Counted from the first letter of the stretch, positions 44,958 to 54,220 are shown. The stretch is 57,413 nucleotides of DNA from SAR92 clade bacterium (GCA_004211905.1 SHBP01000011.1:1-57413), one strand, 5' to 3'. The notes: generated by a model not told the origin, from the letters alone. Made by a program: numbers and translations.

Positions 44958-46492
44958 CCGGAATACAAACCAACATATTTATTGCTAGCTTCAAGCATGA
45001 GACCAATACGTATTCGGCTGTGCCGACACCTGTCAGCCGCTTCCATGTTGAGGGGCGGCTTCTCACCGGTGCTGAGGCGATAGCATATTTTGCCGGTACC
45101 GACTCGGTAGTAGGGGGGATGCTCGACACGGTCACTGGTAATGGAGCAACCGTCACCTTGCCGATTGCTGCCAATGGTTGGCCGAGTGGTTATGTCCATG
45201 ATAATGCTTTCGAGACTATCGCGGGTTTAATCTGCGACGCCCTGCAGGGTGCGCGTTGGGATGGAATCCTACTGGACTTGCATGGCGCTATGGTGACTGA
45301 GTCGTACGCGGATGGTGAGGCGGAGCTTCTGAGGAGGATTCGAGATATCGCTCCTTCAGTTCCTCTGGGTTTGGCGCTGGATATGCATGCCAATGTCTCG
45401 CCAGAAATGGTAGGAGCTGTCGATGTGCTCTGTGGCTATCAGACTTACCCCCATCTTGACGAGCGTGAAACAGGTGTCAGAACTGCCAGACTGTTGCTGG
45501 CAACAATAGAGGGGACTATCTCGCCGGCGCTGGCCTGGGGAGCTGTTCCTATGTTGCCCCACGTTATGGCCCAGAGTAGTTACGATGAACCCAATCATAG
45601 CTTGCAGAATCGATGTGTCGAATTAGCTGGAGTTGATGCTCTTGATTGCAGCCTGTTTACGGGTTTTCCCCATGCCGATGTTCCTAACGCAGGGCTGAGT
45701 GCTGTTGTCATGACAGATGCCAACCCGTGTCGAGCAGCAATGAGGCGAGATGAGTTGCTGGAGGAGGCCTGGGCGCAACGCAAGGCATTCGAATTTTCAG
45801 TCGAGCCACTGGCCGACTCGGTGCGTCGTGCCAAAACACTCGCCAATTCGGGGTCGGTCAGCGGCCCGATCTTCCTCCTAGATCATTACGATAATGCCGC
45901 CTCTGGAGGATCGATGGCCGAAATAGCAGTTCTGGCAGAGCTTATCAGGCAGGGGCTACGCAACGTGGTGTTTTTTGCGCTTTGGGCTCCCGAAGCAGTA
46001 GCTGTTGCACATCGGGCCGGTCTGGGGCAGCGGGTAACTATCAGCCTTGCCAGCCCGTCGTCTATGTCCTCTGAGATGTTGGAGTTTGAAGGGGAAGTTG
46101 CCCACCTATCTGACGGGCTGGTTAAAGCCACGCACAGTGACCACACGGGGCTCTTGCTTGAACTGGGCGATAGCGCCTTATTGAAGGGGGATGGAATTGA
46201 TTTGGTATTGGTTTCGTTACCTATGGAGCCTTCGGATATGGCGTGTTTTGAACTGTTTGGCGTTGATCCGCGTGAGCGACAGTTTGTTGTCCTTAAGAGT
46301 CGCGTGCACTGGCGCGCCGCGTTCGAATCGATGGTTGGGGCAGTGATCCCCTGTGCTGGGGTCGGCGCTTGCACGTCTGATTATTCTGAACTCGAATTCA
46401 CTTCGGTACGCCGCCCGATATTCCCTCTCGAGAGGGATGCGAAGTTTACGCCGGTGCTGTTGGAAAAGAATTTTTCTGGAGCCGCGTTATGA
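44954..46492 (+). CDS. M81-family metallopeptidase (MlrC-like)
   Basis: The 512-residue protein has the M81 signature layout: FIASFKHETNTYSAVPTPVS at the N-terminus, ILLDLHGAMVTESYADGEAE, LALDMHANVSPEM and YQTYPHLDERETG carrying probable zinc ligands. The C-terminal domain has LLDHYDNAASGGSMAE. MlrC, the namesake, cleaves linear microcystin products, but most M81 members have unknown substrates. It is embedded between BKACE and the carnitine-dehydrogenase-like gene with ATGA overlaps on both sides, so it acts in the same pathway, perhaps releasing the hydroxy acid from an amide. No signal peptide is seen; it is cytoplasmic. Confidence 0.87.
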   Translation: MTGIQTNIFIASFKHETNTYSAVPTPVSRFHVEGRLLTGAEAIAYFAGTDSVVGGMLDTVTGNGATVTLPIAANGWPSGYVHDNAFETIAGLICDALQGARWDGILLDLHGAMVTESYADGEAELLRRIRDIAPSVPLGLALDMHANVSPEMVGAVDVLCGYQTYPHLDERETGVRTARLLLATIEGTISPALAWGAVPMLPHVMAQSSYDEPNHSLQNRCVELAGVDALDCSLFTGFPHADVPNAGLSAVVMTDANPCRAAMRRDELLEEAWAQRKAFEFSVEPLADSVRRAKTLANSGSVSGPIFLLDHYDNAASGGSMAEIAVLAELIRQGLRNVVFFALWAPEAVAVAHRAGLGQRVTISLASPSSMSSEMLEFEGEVAHLSDGLVKATHSDHTGLLLELGDSALLKGDGIDLVLVSLPMEPSDMACFELFGVDPRERQFVVLKSRVHWRAAFESMVGAVIPCAGVGACTSDYSELEFTSVRRPIFPLERDAKFTPVLLEKNFSGAAL

Positions 46493-47532
46493 GCACACGA
46501 TCCATATTTCCCAACCTGAACGAGGTTCAGCATGTAGCCGTTATCGGCACAGGGCTGATCGGTGCCGGGTGGGTCGCACAATTCTTATTGTACGGCTTGA
46601 AAACTAGTGTATGGGACCCCGCCCCAGATTTTGAGGATCGATTGATGGGGCAGCTGCAAGATGTATTCTCTAGGCTGCACGTTGACCAGGATCACCAAGC
46701 GCGCTGCTTAAATGCATTGAACTTCGCGGAAAATTTGGAGGCCGCTGCAGCGTCCGCTCAGTTTATCCAAGAAAATGGCCCAGAAAATTTGCAGGTCAAG
46801 CGCGGTATCCTTGAGGAGCTGGCGCGAGCGGTTCCTCCTGATGTGGTGATCGCTTCTTCTGCGTCAGGGTTGCCTATGAGTGAACTGCAACAAGGCTGTT
46901 TGCACCCAGAGCGCTTGGTTATTGGTCATCCTTTCAATCCGGTATATATGATTCCATTGGTCGAGATAGTGGCAGGGAGTCTAACGGGAGCGGAGACGGT
47001 GACTTGGGTAGAGGGATTTTATCGGAGCCTGGGTAAAGCACCAGTGGTATGTGACCGAGAGAATGTCGGGTTTATTGCCAATCGTTTACAGGAAGCATTG
47101 TTTCGAGAAGCGTTGCATATGGTCAAAGCAGGGGACGCCACGGTTGGCCAGATCGATGATGTAGTGCGTTATGGTCTCGGGGTACGCTGGGCATTCATGG
47201 GCCCATTTCTATCCTATCACCTTGCCGGGGGGAAAGAGGGGCTGAGCGGCTTTTTCGAGCGGTTCGGTGAAACGATCGGCGAACCCTATTCTCGTTTACA
47301 GGCACCGGAACTGTCTCAGGAGTTGATTGATTCGGTTCTGGATCAAGGGGAGTTGGCCTTCGGTGGTCAGAGTATTGAGGATGCCGAGCAGTGGCGCGAC
47401 GACTGTCTTAGTCAAATACTGGCTCTATCTAACCGGGAGGGTGGGATGTATCGTGTGCAGCGCCAGCAGCCGGGAGAGCAAGTTTGCTGTACTAAGCCAC
47501 CATCGGATGGGATTTCTGATAATGGCTGCTGA
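46489..47532 (+). CDS. L-carnitine dehydrogenase-like 3-hydroxyacyl dehydrogenase
   Basis: This 347-residue NAD-dependent enzyme has the dinucleotide motif VAVIGTGLIGAGWVAQFLL (about 17-35), the substrate/NAD loop FIQENGPENLQVKRGIL, and the catalytic GHPFNPVYMIPLVE (His147, Asn150). The C-terminal helical domain contains YGLGVRWAFMGPFLSYHLAGG, which matches carnitine 3-dehydrogenases better than fatty-acid hydroxyacyl-CoA dehydrogenases. It would oxidise L-carnitine or a similar 3-hydroxy acid to the 3-keto acid that BKACE cleaves. In some carnitine degraders this protein is fused to the thioesterase; here the two are separate. It overlaps the M81 gene by 4 bases. Confidence 0.87.
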   Translation: MSTRSIFPNLNEVQHVAVIGTGLIGAGWVAQFLLYGLKTSVWDPAPDFEDRLMGQLQDVFSRLHVDQDHQARCLNALNFAENLEAAAASAQFIQENGPENLQVKRGILEELARAVPPDVVIASSASGLPMSELQQGCLHPERLVIGHPFNPVYMIPLVEIVAGSLTGAETVTWVEGFYRSLGKAPVVCDRENVGFIANRLQEALFREALHMVKAGDATVGQIDDVVRYGLGVRWAFMGPFLSYHLAGGKEGLSGFFERFGETIGEPYSRLQAPELSQELIDSVLDQGELAFGGQSIEDAEQWRDDCLSQILALSNREGGMYRVQRQQPGEQVCCTKPPSDGISDNGC

Positions 47533-48889
47533 GGTCAATACACCTAAACCGGGTAATCGGCTCAGCCCTAGTGATCTCTGGTTGCTGGTGCTGTTGTTTC
47601 TGGTACCGCTCATCGGCTACATCCATCGGTTGATTCTCAATATTCTTATTGATCCGGTGAGTCAGGAACTGGTATTGACCGATACTCAAGCAAGCTTCCT
47701 GCAGGGCCCCCCTTTTGCACTTGCCTATGGTCTTATGGTCATCCCTATGGGGTTGTTGGTAGACCGCCGTAAACGCTTGGTGCTCATTGGTGTTGGGGCG
47801 CTGGTCTGGAGTACGGGCACGTTGTTTTGTGGGTTTGCAAGTGATTCCTCTGAGCTTTTCCTAGCAAGGGTGATCGTCGGTGTGGGAGAAGCGGCGCTGA
47901 CACCGGCTGCCGTTTCCTTGGTTGGCGACGCTTTCGAGGGGCATCGACGCGGACTTGCCATGGGCGTCTTTTTTACTGGTGTCAATGCGGGTTTTAGCAG
48001 CGCTTATGCGGTCGGTGGGGTAACACTCGAATTCGCGGAGGCGGGATACTTTGCGGCCCTACCTTGGATTGGGGAGCTTGCGCCATGGCGCCAGGTATTC
48101 TGTGTAATCTCTTTGCCGGGTTTTCTTATCCCCCTATTGATGTTAACACTACGTGAGCCTATTGGTGAAGTGCCAACGTCGACATCCGAATCCTCCAGTC
48201 TCCGGACGCTGTTTCGGCATCCCGGCTTTCCCCGGGTTTTGATTCTATTAATTGCCATTGCTTCAATCCTCGCGGTTGCCGATAACGGTATTTATGCCTG
48301 GTTGCCGCGTTTGCTATCGCGTCTATACACACTCCAACCTTCTGAAATTGGGGTGTCGCTCGGTATCGTGGTGGCGATTGGTGGGCTGGTTGGTGGCCCA
48401 GTGGGTGGCAAGCTTAGCGATTACTTTTCCCGGCAGTTGGGTACTGCAGGCCCACTCTTGGTGGTGTTACTGGGTACACTACTGGCTTTGGTTTCGGTAC
48501 CACTTTTTGTCTCTGACGTGTTGGCCTTGGTGTATGTGGGCACTGGTTTTTGGGTGGTTGCTATTGTCGCAACTACCACCTCCGTATTTACCTTTGTTGC
48601 GGTGGCTGCTCCTCCGCAGCTTCGGGGAGCCTCTTCTTCGATAGTGACGGCTGCAATGGCGCTTATCGGGCTGGGTCTTGGTCCGACAACCATCGCTGTT
48701 GCGCTTGAGCAATTTAACTTTGCGCGGGAGCGAGTGGATCTGGCAATTCTTGTTAGTGTATTACCACTATGTTTGGTCGTGGTTACTTTGGCGTTTATTG
48801 TATTGCGTTTGCACCGTCGCTCAACCTCTCTCGTACCGATAAGTGCACGCGAACAGTATACTGATAATAATGTATCTATAGAGAGATAG
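47522..48889 (+). CDS. Major facilitator superfamily transporter
   Basis: The 455-residue protein has about 12 membrane helices. The loop between helices 2 and 3 is GLLVDRRKRLVLIG, matching the MFS signature, and VARVIVGVGEAALTPAAVSLVGD-like residues occur in helix 4-5, as in spinster- or hexuronate-type carriers. I chose ATG 47522, which overlaps the dehydrogenase end by 11 bases. The longer frame reaching back to 47327 lies inside that gene and is not membrane-like. It probably moves the pathway substrate across the inner membrane after TonB-dependent uptake. Confidence 0.87.
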   Translation: MAAEVNTPKPGNRLSPSDLWLLVLLFLVPLIGYIHRLILNILIDPVSQELVLTDTQASFLQGPPFALAYGLMVIPMGLLVDRRKRLVLIGVGALVWSTGTLFCGFASDSSELFLARVIVGVGEAALTPAAVSLVGDAFEGHRRGLAMGVFFTGVNAGFSSAYAVGGVTLEFAEAGYFAALPWIGELAPWRQVFCVISLPGFLIPLLMLTLREPIGEVPTSTSESSSLRTLFRHPGFPRVLILLIAIASILAVADNGIYAWLPRLLSRLYTLQPSEIGVSLGIVVAIGGLVGGPVGGKLSDYFSRQLGTAGPLLVVLLGTLLALVSVPLFVSDVLALVYVGTGFWVVAIVATTTSVFTFVAVAAPPQLRGASSSIVTAAMALIGLGLGPTTIAVALEQFNFARERVDLAILVSVLPLCLVVVTLAFIVLRLHRRSTSLVPISAREQYTDNNVSIER

Positions 48890-48891
48890 GT

Positions 48892-50400
48892 ATGATGAGG
48901 AATATAACCTGGGTGGGCCGTGTCATTGTGAGTGTTGTGTGTGGGCTGGGAATTCTTCCGCAGCTCGCCATGGCCAAATCTACAGTGGATGATGTATGTT
49001 CGGTTGATTCTTCTACGGATGATTTCCGGGCTAGGTTGTCGGAGTTACCTGCTGCAGGTAGTGCACTCTATGATGCCGGGAAATTGACCTCTCATCAGCA
49101 ACTTGCCCGCGATGTTTTGGCCGAACTTATTAATATAGATACAACCGATGCCACTGGAGATAACACCCGCGCGGCAAGGGTAGTTGCCGCTCGGTTTCGC
49201 CGTGCGGGTTATGGCGATCAGGATGTTAAGATCCTCTCTCCGGCCCCACGCAAGGGCAATCTCGTGGTTCGTTTTCAGGGGAGTGATAAACGCTGCAAGC
49301 CGCTGTTGTTACTGGCCCACCTGGATGTAGTAAACGCTGATCGGGCTGCTTGGGAGCGTGATCCCTTCGAGTTTGTTGAAGAAGATGGCTATCTGTACGG
49401 ACGAGGTGTTTCCGATGACAAGGATGAAGCGGCAATTCATGTTGCCAATATGTTGCGTCTGCAAGCGGAGGGCTTTCAGCCGCGCCGGACTATTATAGTT
49501 GCGCTCACCAGTGACGAGGAAGGTGGTGACTACAACGGTGTGCAGTGGTTATTGCGCGAGCACCCCAAACTATTAAAGGCGGCCATAGTACTTAACGAGG
49601 GTGGTGGCGGACTATTATTTGAAGGGAAGCGTCTGGCAAACGAAGTGCAGGCAAGTGAAAAGGGTTATCAAACCTACGAGATGGTATTCCAAAGCCCCGG
49701 TGGTCACTCCTCGATGCCCTCGCGTAATAACGCCATAGTGGCTGCGGGAGCAGCTATGGTGGCATTTGATCAATACCGCTTTCCGATTAAGCTCAATGCC
49801 GTGACCCGGAATTTTTTCGCCCGCTCGGCTCCTCTTTACAACGGCCAGATAAGATGGGCGATGGAGTCGATTTTGCAAGATCCTCCTCCTCCGAAAGCGG
49901 TGGAAATTCTATCTGAGATGCCGTTCTATAACGCTAGTCTGCGGACTACCTGTGTGCCCACGATGGTGCAGGGTGGGCACGCTGAAAATGCACTGCCACA
50001 TAGTGTCACAGTTACGGTTAACTGCAGGTTGTTGCCAACGGAGTCCCGCGATAATGTTACTCAGACGCTGGCCTCACTGGTTGGTGACGATGTAGACCTT
50101 AATGCTAAGCCGAACGATAATGTAGCGCCGGGTATTTCTATGCAGACAGAGGTGCTGGATGCGATCGAGGCTGTGTCGCGAAGTGTTTGGCCTGAGGTGC
50201 CCAGTGTGCCGATTATGGGCCCCGGCGGCACTGACAGTAGGTTTTTTCGCAGCGAGGGTATTCCGGTCTACGGGGTGAATGGCGTGTTTATTGATGTCGA
50301 GGATGATCGTGCACATGCACGCAATGAGCGGATACGCAGCCGGTCATTCTATGAAGGGCTGGAGTTTATGTATCGACTGACAAAAGCCTTATCTGAGTAG
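48892..50400 (+). CDS. Exported M20-family zinc peptidase
   Basis: The 502-residue protein has a signal peptide (VIVSVVCGLGILPQLAMA), so it is periplasmic. The binuclear zinc site is complete: LLLLAHLDVVNADR with His and catalytic Asp, YGRGVSDDKDE, LTSDEEGGDYNG with the catalytic Glu, and MGPGGTDSRFF; a dimerisation domain spans about 215-350. It would hydrolyse a small peptide or N-acyl amino acid before uptake. It starts two bases after the MFS stop. MMRN gives two possible starts, 48892 and 48895. Confidence 0.88.
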   Translation: MMRNITWVGRVIVSVVCGLGILPQLAMAKSTVDDVCSVDSSTDDFRARLSELPAAGSALYDAGKLTSHQQLARDVLAELINIDTTDATGDNTRAARVVAARFRRAGYGDQDVKILSPAPRKGNLVVRFQGSDKRCKPLLLLAHLDVVNADRAAWERDPFEFVEEDGYLYGRGVSDDKDEAAIHVANMLRLQAEGFQPRRTIIVALTSDEEGGDYNGVQWLLREHPKLLKAAIVLNEGGGGLLFEGKRLANEVQASEKGYQTYEMVFQSPGGHSSMPSRNNAIVAAGAAMVAFDQYRFPIKLNAVTRNFFARSAPLYNGQIRWAMESILQDPPPPKAVEILSEMPFYNASLRTTCVPTMVQGGHAENALPHSVTVTVNCRLLPTESRDNVTQTLASLVGDDVDLNAKPNDNVAPGISMQTEVLDAIEAVSRSVWPEVPSVPIMGPGGTDSRFFRSEGIPVYGVNGVFIDVEDDRAHARNERIRSRSFYEGLEFMYRLTKALSE

Positions 50401-50435
50401 GGAGACAGCAAAAATTGGTAAATTTGGAGAGAGTT

Positions 50436-51023
50436 ATGGAACCGAAAGGTATGCTACTTGATGCAGGCGACAGTGTGCTCGCGGTTATCGATGTGCAGGA
50501 CAAGTTTTTGGCGCGGTTGGAAGGCGTGGATGCGGAGCGTGTTGTTACGCACTGTGAATGGCTGATGAAAGTAGCTAACTGGCTATCAATTCCGATCCTG
50601 GTCACCGCTGAGGAAATCTCGGTTATGGGGCATTCAACACAAAAGCTCCTGGACTGTATGCCCAAAGGGGCCACTGAGCACGACAAGTTGGTGTTTGGGC
50701 TGGCTGGTCAGGAGGATATTTTGGACGCTCTGGAATCCACAGAGCGAAAAACCGTAGTGTTAACTGGGCTTGAAACAGATGTGTGCGTAGCTCAATCAGC
50801 TCTTGGGTTGATTGAGAAAGGATATAGGGTTGCTGTCGTTTCGGATGCCAGCGCCTCGCCGCAACGAGGGCATGAACATGGTCTGCAGCGCATGCGTGAT
50901 GCTGGTGTGACTGTGATAAGTACCAAAGGTTTGTTTTTTGAGTGGGTACTTGACTTGCAACGCTGTCATGATTTTTTTCGCAACAGTGGCATTGGTGTTC
51001 CGGAGGGTCTGTACATTGGCTGA
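50436..51023 (+). CDS. Isochorismatase-family hydrolase
   Basis: This 195-residue cysteine hydrolase has SVLAVIDVQDKFL with the catalytic Asp, a conserved Lys in the central region, and VLTGLETDVCVAQSALGL with the catalytic Cys. Members hydrolyse small amides (nicotinamide, carbamoyl compounds) or isochorismate. No siderophore genes accompany it, so an amidase role in the pathway is likelier. ATG 50436 is preferred because GGAGAG lies just upstream; an in-frame TTG at 50415 would add seven residues. Its last codons overlap the amidohydrolase start. Confidence 0.85.
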   Translation: MEPKGMLLDAGDSVLAVIDVQDKFLARLEGVDAERVVTHCEWLMKVANWLSIPILVTAEEISVMGHSTQKLLDCMPKGATEHDKLVFGLAGQEDILDALESTERKTVVLTGLETDVCVAQSALGLIEKGYRVAVVSDASASPQRGHEHGLQRMRDAGVTVISTKGLFFEWVLDLQRCHDFFRNSGIGVPEGLYIG

Positions 51024-52569
51024 GCGAACGTCGAGCTCTTTCCTATCCGCACTTTCCTTGATCTGGAGGGGAACTAAAGCTGCGGTTTTGTGGGTGATGC
51101 TGCTTGTATCAGCGGCGCCACTATGGGCTGCTGCCCCCCCTATTACTACGCTTATTTCTGATGTTACTGTCATCGATGGTCTTGGGGAGGCGCCACTTTT
51201 ACATCGCTACGTTTTGTTGCAAGAGGGGCGGATTGCCAGTATTGATACTAAGCCGCCTATTGTAGGCGCTGACGTAGTTGTTATAGATGGGCGCGGCTTT
51301 TATCTTCTGCCAGGCTTTTGGGATATGCATGCCCATACTTTTGCGGATACTACCGCAATGGAGTTGTATCTTGCAGCGGGTGTGACCGGATTACGTGATA
51401 TGGGGTGCCCCGAGAACTGTACGACTAAGCTGGGCGAGGTGCGTCAAGCCTACCTTAGCGGTAGCGGTGTATACCCCCGGCTGGTTTTCTCGGGACCCAT
51501 GATTGATGGCGATTCCCCTTATGATGACTACCCTTCTCATCGTCAAATAAATCTTCAAACACTGCCAGACGCTCTCGCCGTATTGCAAAAGTTACAAGTT
51601 GATTTTATTAAGGTGCGCGATTTTCTGAGTAGGGATGAGTACATGGCTTTAGTGGGTGCTGGTGCGGCGATGCAGTTGCAGCTCGCGGGACACGTCCCGA
51701 TCTCCCTTCCCGTCAATGAGGCTGTCCGTTCAGGGCTGAGCACCGTAGAGCATGAAGGTAGCCTATTCGGTGGTCTGCTACTCGCTTGCTCCTCTGATGA
51801 ATCTAAACTGCGAGACGAATTGCGTAATATGATGCGAAAGGCTACAGCAAGCGGAGATGTAGAAACGCTTTACGCTGAAGCCCTCAATGCCGGCTTTATC
51901 GATCGCTTGCTGAATTCATACGATCCAAACAAAGCCGATGCCTTGGTGCAGGCTTTCTTCGACAGTGGCGCGGCGCTGGTACCAACTTTGGTGATGCAGG
52001 AGCCTATGCTTCATTCTGCAGACCCCGAATTTAACGGGCGTCGAAAAGTGGAAGACGAAGAGTTTATCGATGCCCCGGATACACTTATTTCAGGCTGGAG
52101 GGAAACCGCCGGTGAAGAGGTGCTTGGCCAACCTTTTTCTGACTTGGATCGTGCGGCCATGGCCAGGCAGTACAATCAGGTGGTTAAGTTGATTGGTAAA
52201 ATGCATCGGGCCGGCGTGCCTATTCTGGCTGGAACTGATGCTTCTTTTCCAGATGGAACGCCCTGGGTCTGGCCGGGCTATAGCCTACATGATGAACTCG
52301 AATTGTTAGTCTCTGCAGGCTTGTCACCGAGCGAGGCAATTGCGTCGGCGACTGGAGCTGCTGCTGCACAAATGGGTTTGTCTGATACGGGAGTGATTGC
52401 CGCTGGAAACCGTGCGGACTTGATCTTGCTGGGGCGCAATCCCTTAGAGGATATCCGCAACACTCGCGTGATTAAACGTGTGTGGGTGAATGGCCAGTCT
52501 GTGGATCGCGATGCGTTACTTGATCGTGTGAAGAGACGTGCTGAAGACCATGAGAATTACTGGGAGTAA
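51016..52569 (+). CDS. Exported amidohydrolase-superfamily metal hydrolase
   Basis: The 517-residue protein begins with a likely signal peptide (AAVLWVMLLVSAAPLWAAA). The amidohydrolase barrel follows: FWDMHAHTFADT with the first HxH, QLAGHVPISLPV and STVEHEGS with later His ligands, and LAGTDASFPDG with the conserved Asp; the C-terminal GNRADLILLGRNPLEDI closes the beta-sandwich. It resembles imidazolonepropionase/prolidase-like secreted amidohydrolases. The start at TTG 51016 is supported by GGAGGG 8 bases upstream and by overlap with the isochorismatase stop. A longer frame from 50938 lies inside that gene. Confidence 0.83.
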   Translation: MAERTSSSFLSALSLIWRGTKAAVLWVMLLVSAAPLWAAAPPITTLISDVTVIDGLGEAPLLHRYVLLQEGRIASIDTKPPIVGADVVVIDGRGFYLLPGFWDMHAHTFADTTAMELYLAAGVTGLRDMGCPENCTTKLGEVRQAYLSGSGVYPRLVFSGPMIDGDSPYDDYPSHRQINLQTLPDALAVLQKLQVDFIKVRDFLSRDEYMALVGAGAAMQLQLAGHVPISLPVNEAVRSGLSTVEHEGSLFGGLLLACSSDESKLRDELRNMMRKATASGDVETLYAEALNAGFIDRLLNSYDPNKADALVQAFFDSGAALVPTLVMQEPMLHSADPEFNGRRKVEDEEFIDAPDTLISGWRETAGEEVLGQPFSDLDRAAMARQYNQVVKLIGKMHRAGVPILAGTDASFPDGTPWVWPGYSLHDELELLVSAGLSPSEAIASATGAAAAQMGLSDTGVIAAGNRADLILLGRNPLEDIRNTRVIKRVWVNGQSVDRDALLDRVKRRAEDHENYWE

Positions 52570-52795
52570 GTCCTATGCTGAACAGTTGGCCTTTTCAAGT
52601 TAGATTCTTTTTGAGTAATCATAAAGAGAGCATGGGGAAATTCTGCTTTTTGCTTGCAGCGTAATACTGCGACCAGAATTTTTTCGAGCTGAGTCCAATT
52701 GAAATTAAAGAGTGTGGGCAAAGGGGCATTTAAAGGGTGGGTCTCTGTGGTCCTAAAACCTATGATCATAAATTGTTACGGGGATTAACTTGTCT

Positions 52796-54097
52796 ATGAA
52801 GTCGTTCTATGCTGTTCTCATGGCTCTATACAGTGCGTTCTGCTTGGCTGACGCACCGTCCGAAAAACCCAATATCGTGTTGATTGTTGCCGATCATATG
52901 GGGGCGAGTGATATCGGCGTGTATGGTGCAAAAGATATCGAGACACCTTCTCTGGATGCACTGGCAGCACAGGGTGCTCGCTATACAAATTACTACGCTG
53001 CGGCGCCAACCTGTGGCCCTTCAAGAGCGGCGATGATGACGGGGAAGTATCCCGCGCGTATCGGTTTCGAAGACAATATCGATCTCGGTACTGGGCTGAG
53101 TTCCAGTATCCCGACATTACCCAAGTTGTTGAAGCGGAAGGGGTATAAAAGTGGACTCTTCGGCAAATGGCACCTCGGCGATTCCGAAGACATGCATCCT
53201 CTCGCCCACGGTTTTGACGAGTACTTCGGCTATAACAATTGGAGCATTAACTATTACACGCATCGCGACGATAGTGGCGAAGAGTCTCTCACGCATAATC
53301 GGAGCATTATAGAGCGGGATGGTTATCTCACGGATATCCTAACAGATGAAAGCATTCGATTCATGGAACAGAACCGCGATGACCCTTTCTTTCTGTACCT
53401 GTCCTACAATACTGCACTGCCGCCTTACCTAGGCCCTGATTTGCCGCCGGAGAAGTGGGATGCCGAATTCAATATCGACACAGCCACCCGCGCTGACTAC
53501 ATAGCGATGGTGGAGGCGATGGATGCAGGTATCGGCAGGTTAATAAAGGCACTCAGCGATCTTGGTCTTGCCGAAGATACACTGGTCCTGTTCACATATG
53601 ACCACAATGGTCGCCACTTGGCGCGAAATGCTCCCTTTTCTGGTGGGTTTGCCACCTTGAACGAAGGGGGAGTTCGAGTGCCGTTGATCATACGATGGCC
53701 TGGCAAGCTGTCGGCAGGAAAGACGCAACTGAGGTCTGCTATCGGTATGGATATTACAGCGACAGTTCTCAACGCTGCTGGTGTTGAATCAGAATCGCTG
53801 AATCTCGACGGCCGAGATCTCCTGCAAGACCAGAAGCCTAATGAACAGAGAGCCTTTTTCTGGCGCATAAAACTCGGTGATTTTGGCCAGGCAGCAGTTC
53901 GTCGCGATAACTGGAAGTTGCTTGTTCACCGGTTCGTAACATTTAGTCGTCCCACCGTTTATCTTTACGATCTTGATTCAGACCCGGGAGAATCGATTGA
54001 TCTTTATCACCAGCACCAGGGGCTAGCCGACCAAATGTACCGTGAATTAATCGAGTGGGAGGCGTCAGTCGCCCAGTCCGATCCGCCAGGATCGTAG
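52796..54097 (+). CDS. Exported type I sulfatase
   Basis: The 433-residue protein has a signal peptide (YAVLMALYSAFCLA) and the sulfatase consensus CGPSRAAMMTG, where Cys73 would be converted to formylglycine. Other sites are present: IVLIVADHMG at the N-terminal metal strand, LFGKWHLGD with the catalytic Lys/His, and LFTYDHNGRH as the second metal strand. The first metal pair is Asp33-His34 rather than the usual Asp-Asp. The start at ATG 52796 is preferred over TTG 52790. A 226-base spacer (52570-52795), in which I see no feature, separates it from the amidohydrolase, so it may have its own promoter. It would remove sulfate in the periplasm. Confidence 0.9.
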   Translation: MKSFYAVLMALYSAFCLADAPSEKPNIVLIVADHMGASDIGVYGAKDIETPSLDALAAQGARYTNYYAAAPTCGPSRAAMMTGKYPARIGFEDNIDLGTGLSSSIPTLPKLLKRKGYKSGLFGKWHLGDSEDMHPLAHGFDEYFGYNNWSINYYTHRDDSGEESLTHNRSIIERDGYLTDILTDESIRFMEQNRDDPFFLYLSYNTALPPYLGPDLPPEKWDAEFNIDTATRADYIAMVEAMDAGIGRLIKALSDLGLAEDTLVLFTYDHNGRHLARNAPFSGGFATLNEGGVRVPLIIRWPGKLSAGKTQLRSAIGMDITATVLNAAGVESESLNLDGRDLLQDQKPNEQRAFFWRIKLGDFGQAAVRRDNWKLLVHRFVTFSRPTVYLYDLDSDPGESIDLYHQHQGLADQMYRELIEWEASVAQSDPPGS

Positions 54098-54181
54098 GGT
54101 GTCCCCTGATCCCTGAGAGTATCTCTCTGAAGATATATGAGCGACATGCGGTCTTATCTCTAAGTCATACAATTTGGGCAC

Positions 54182-54220
54182 AAAACGAAAAACGCCGAAA
54201 TCCTTTTCGGAATTTCGGCG
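54182..54220 (-). terminator. Rho-independent terminator of tRNA-Leu
   Basis: CGCCGAAATCC (54193-54203) pairs with GGAATTTCGGCG (54209-54220), with one bulged base, around a TTTTC loop. Read leftward, a T-rich tail (TTTTTCGTTTT) follows at 54192-54182. It lies 44 bases past the tRNA 3' end. Because the intact tRNA now borders the island, this terminator belongs to the inserted DNA. Confidence 0.75.

Noticed and set aside
47327-47521. N-terminal extension of the island MFS transporter
   Set aside because: It lies within the dehydrogenase gene, has no membrane segment and no family similarity; ATG 47522 gives a normal MFS start.
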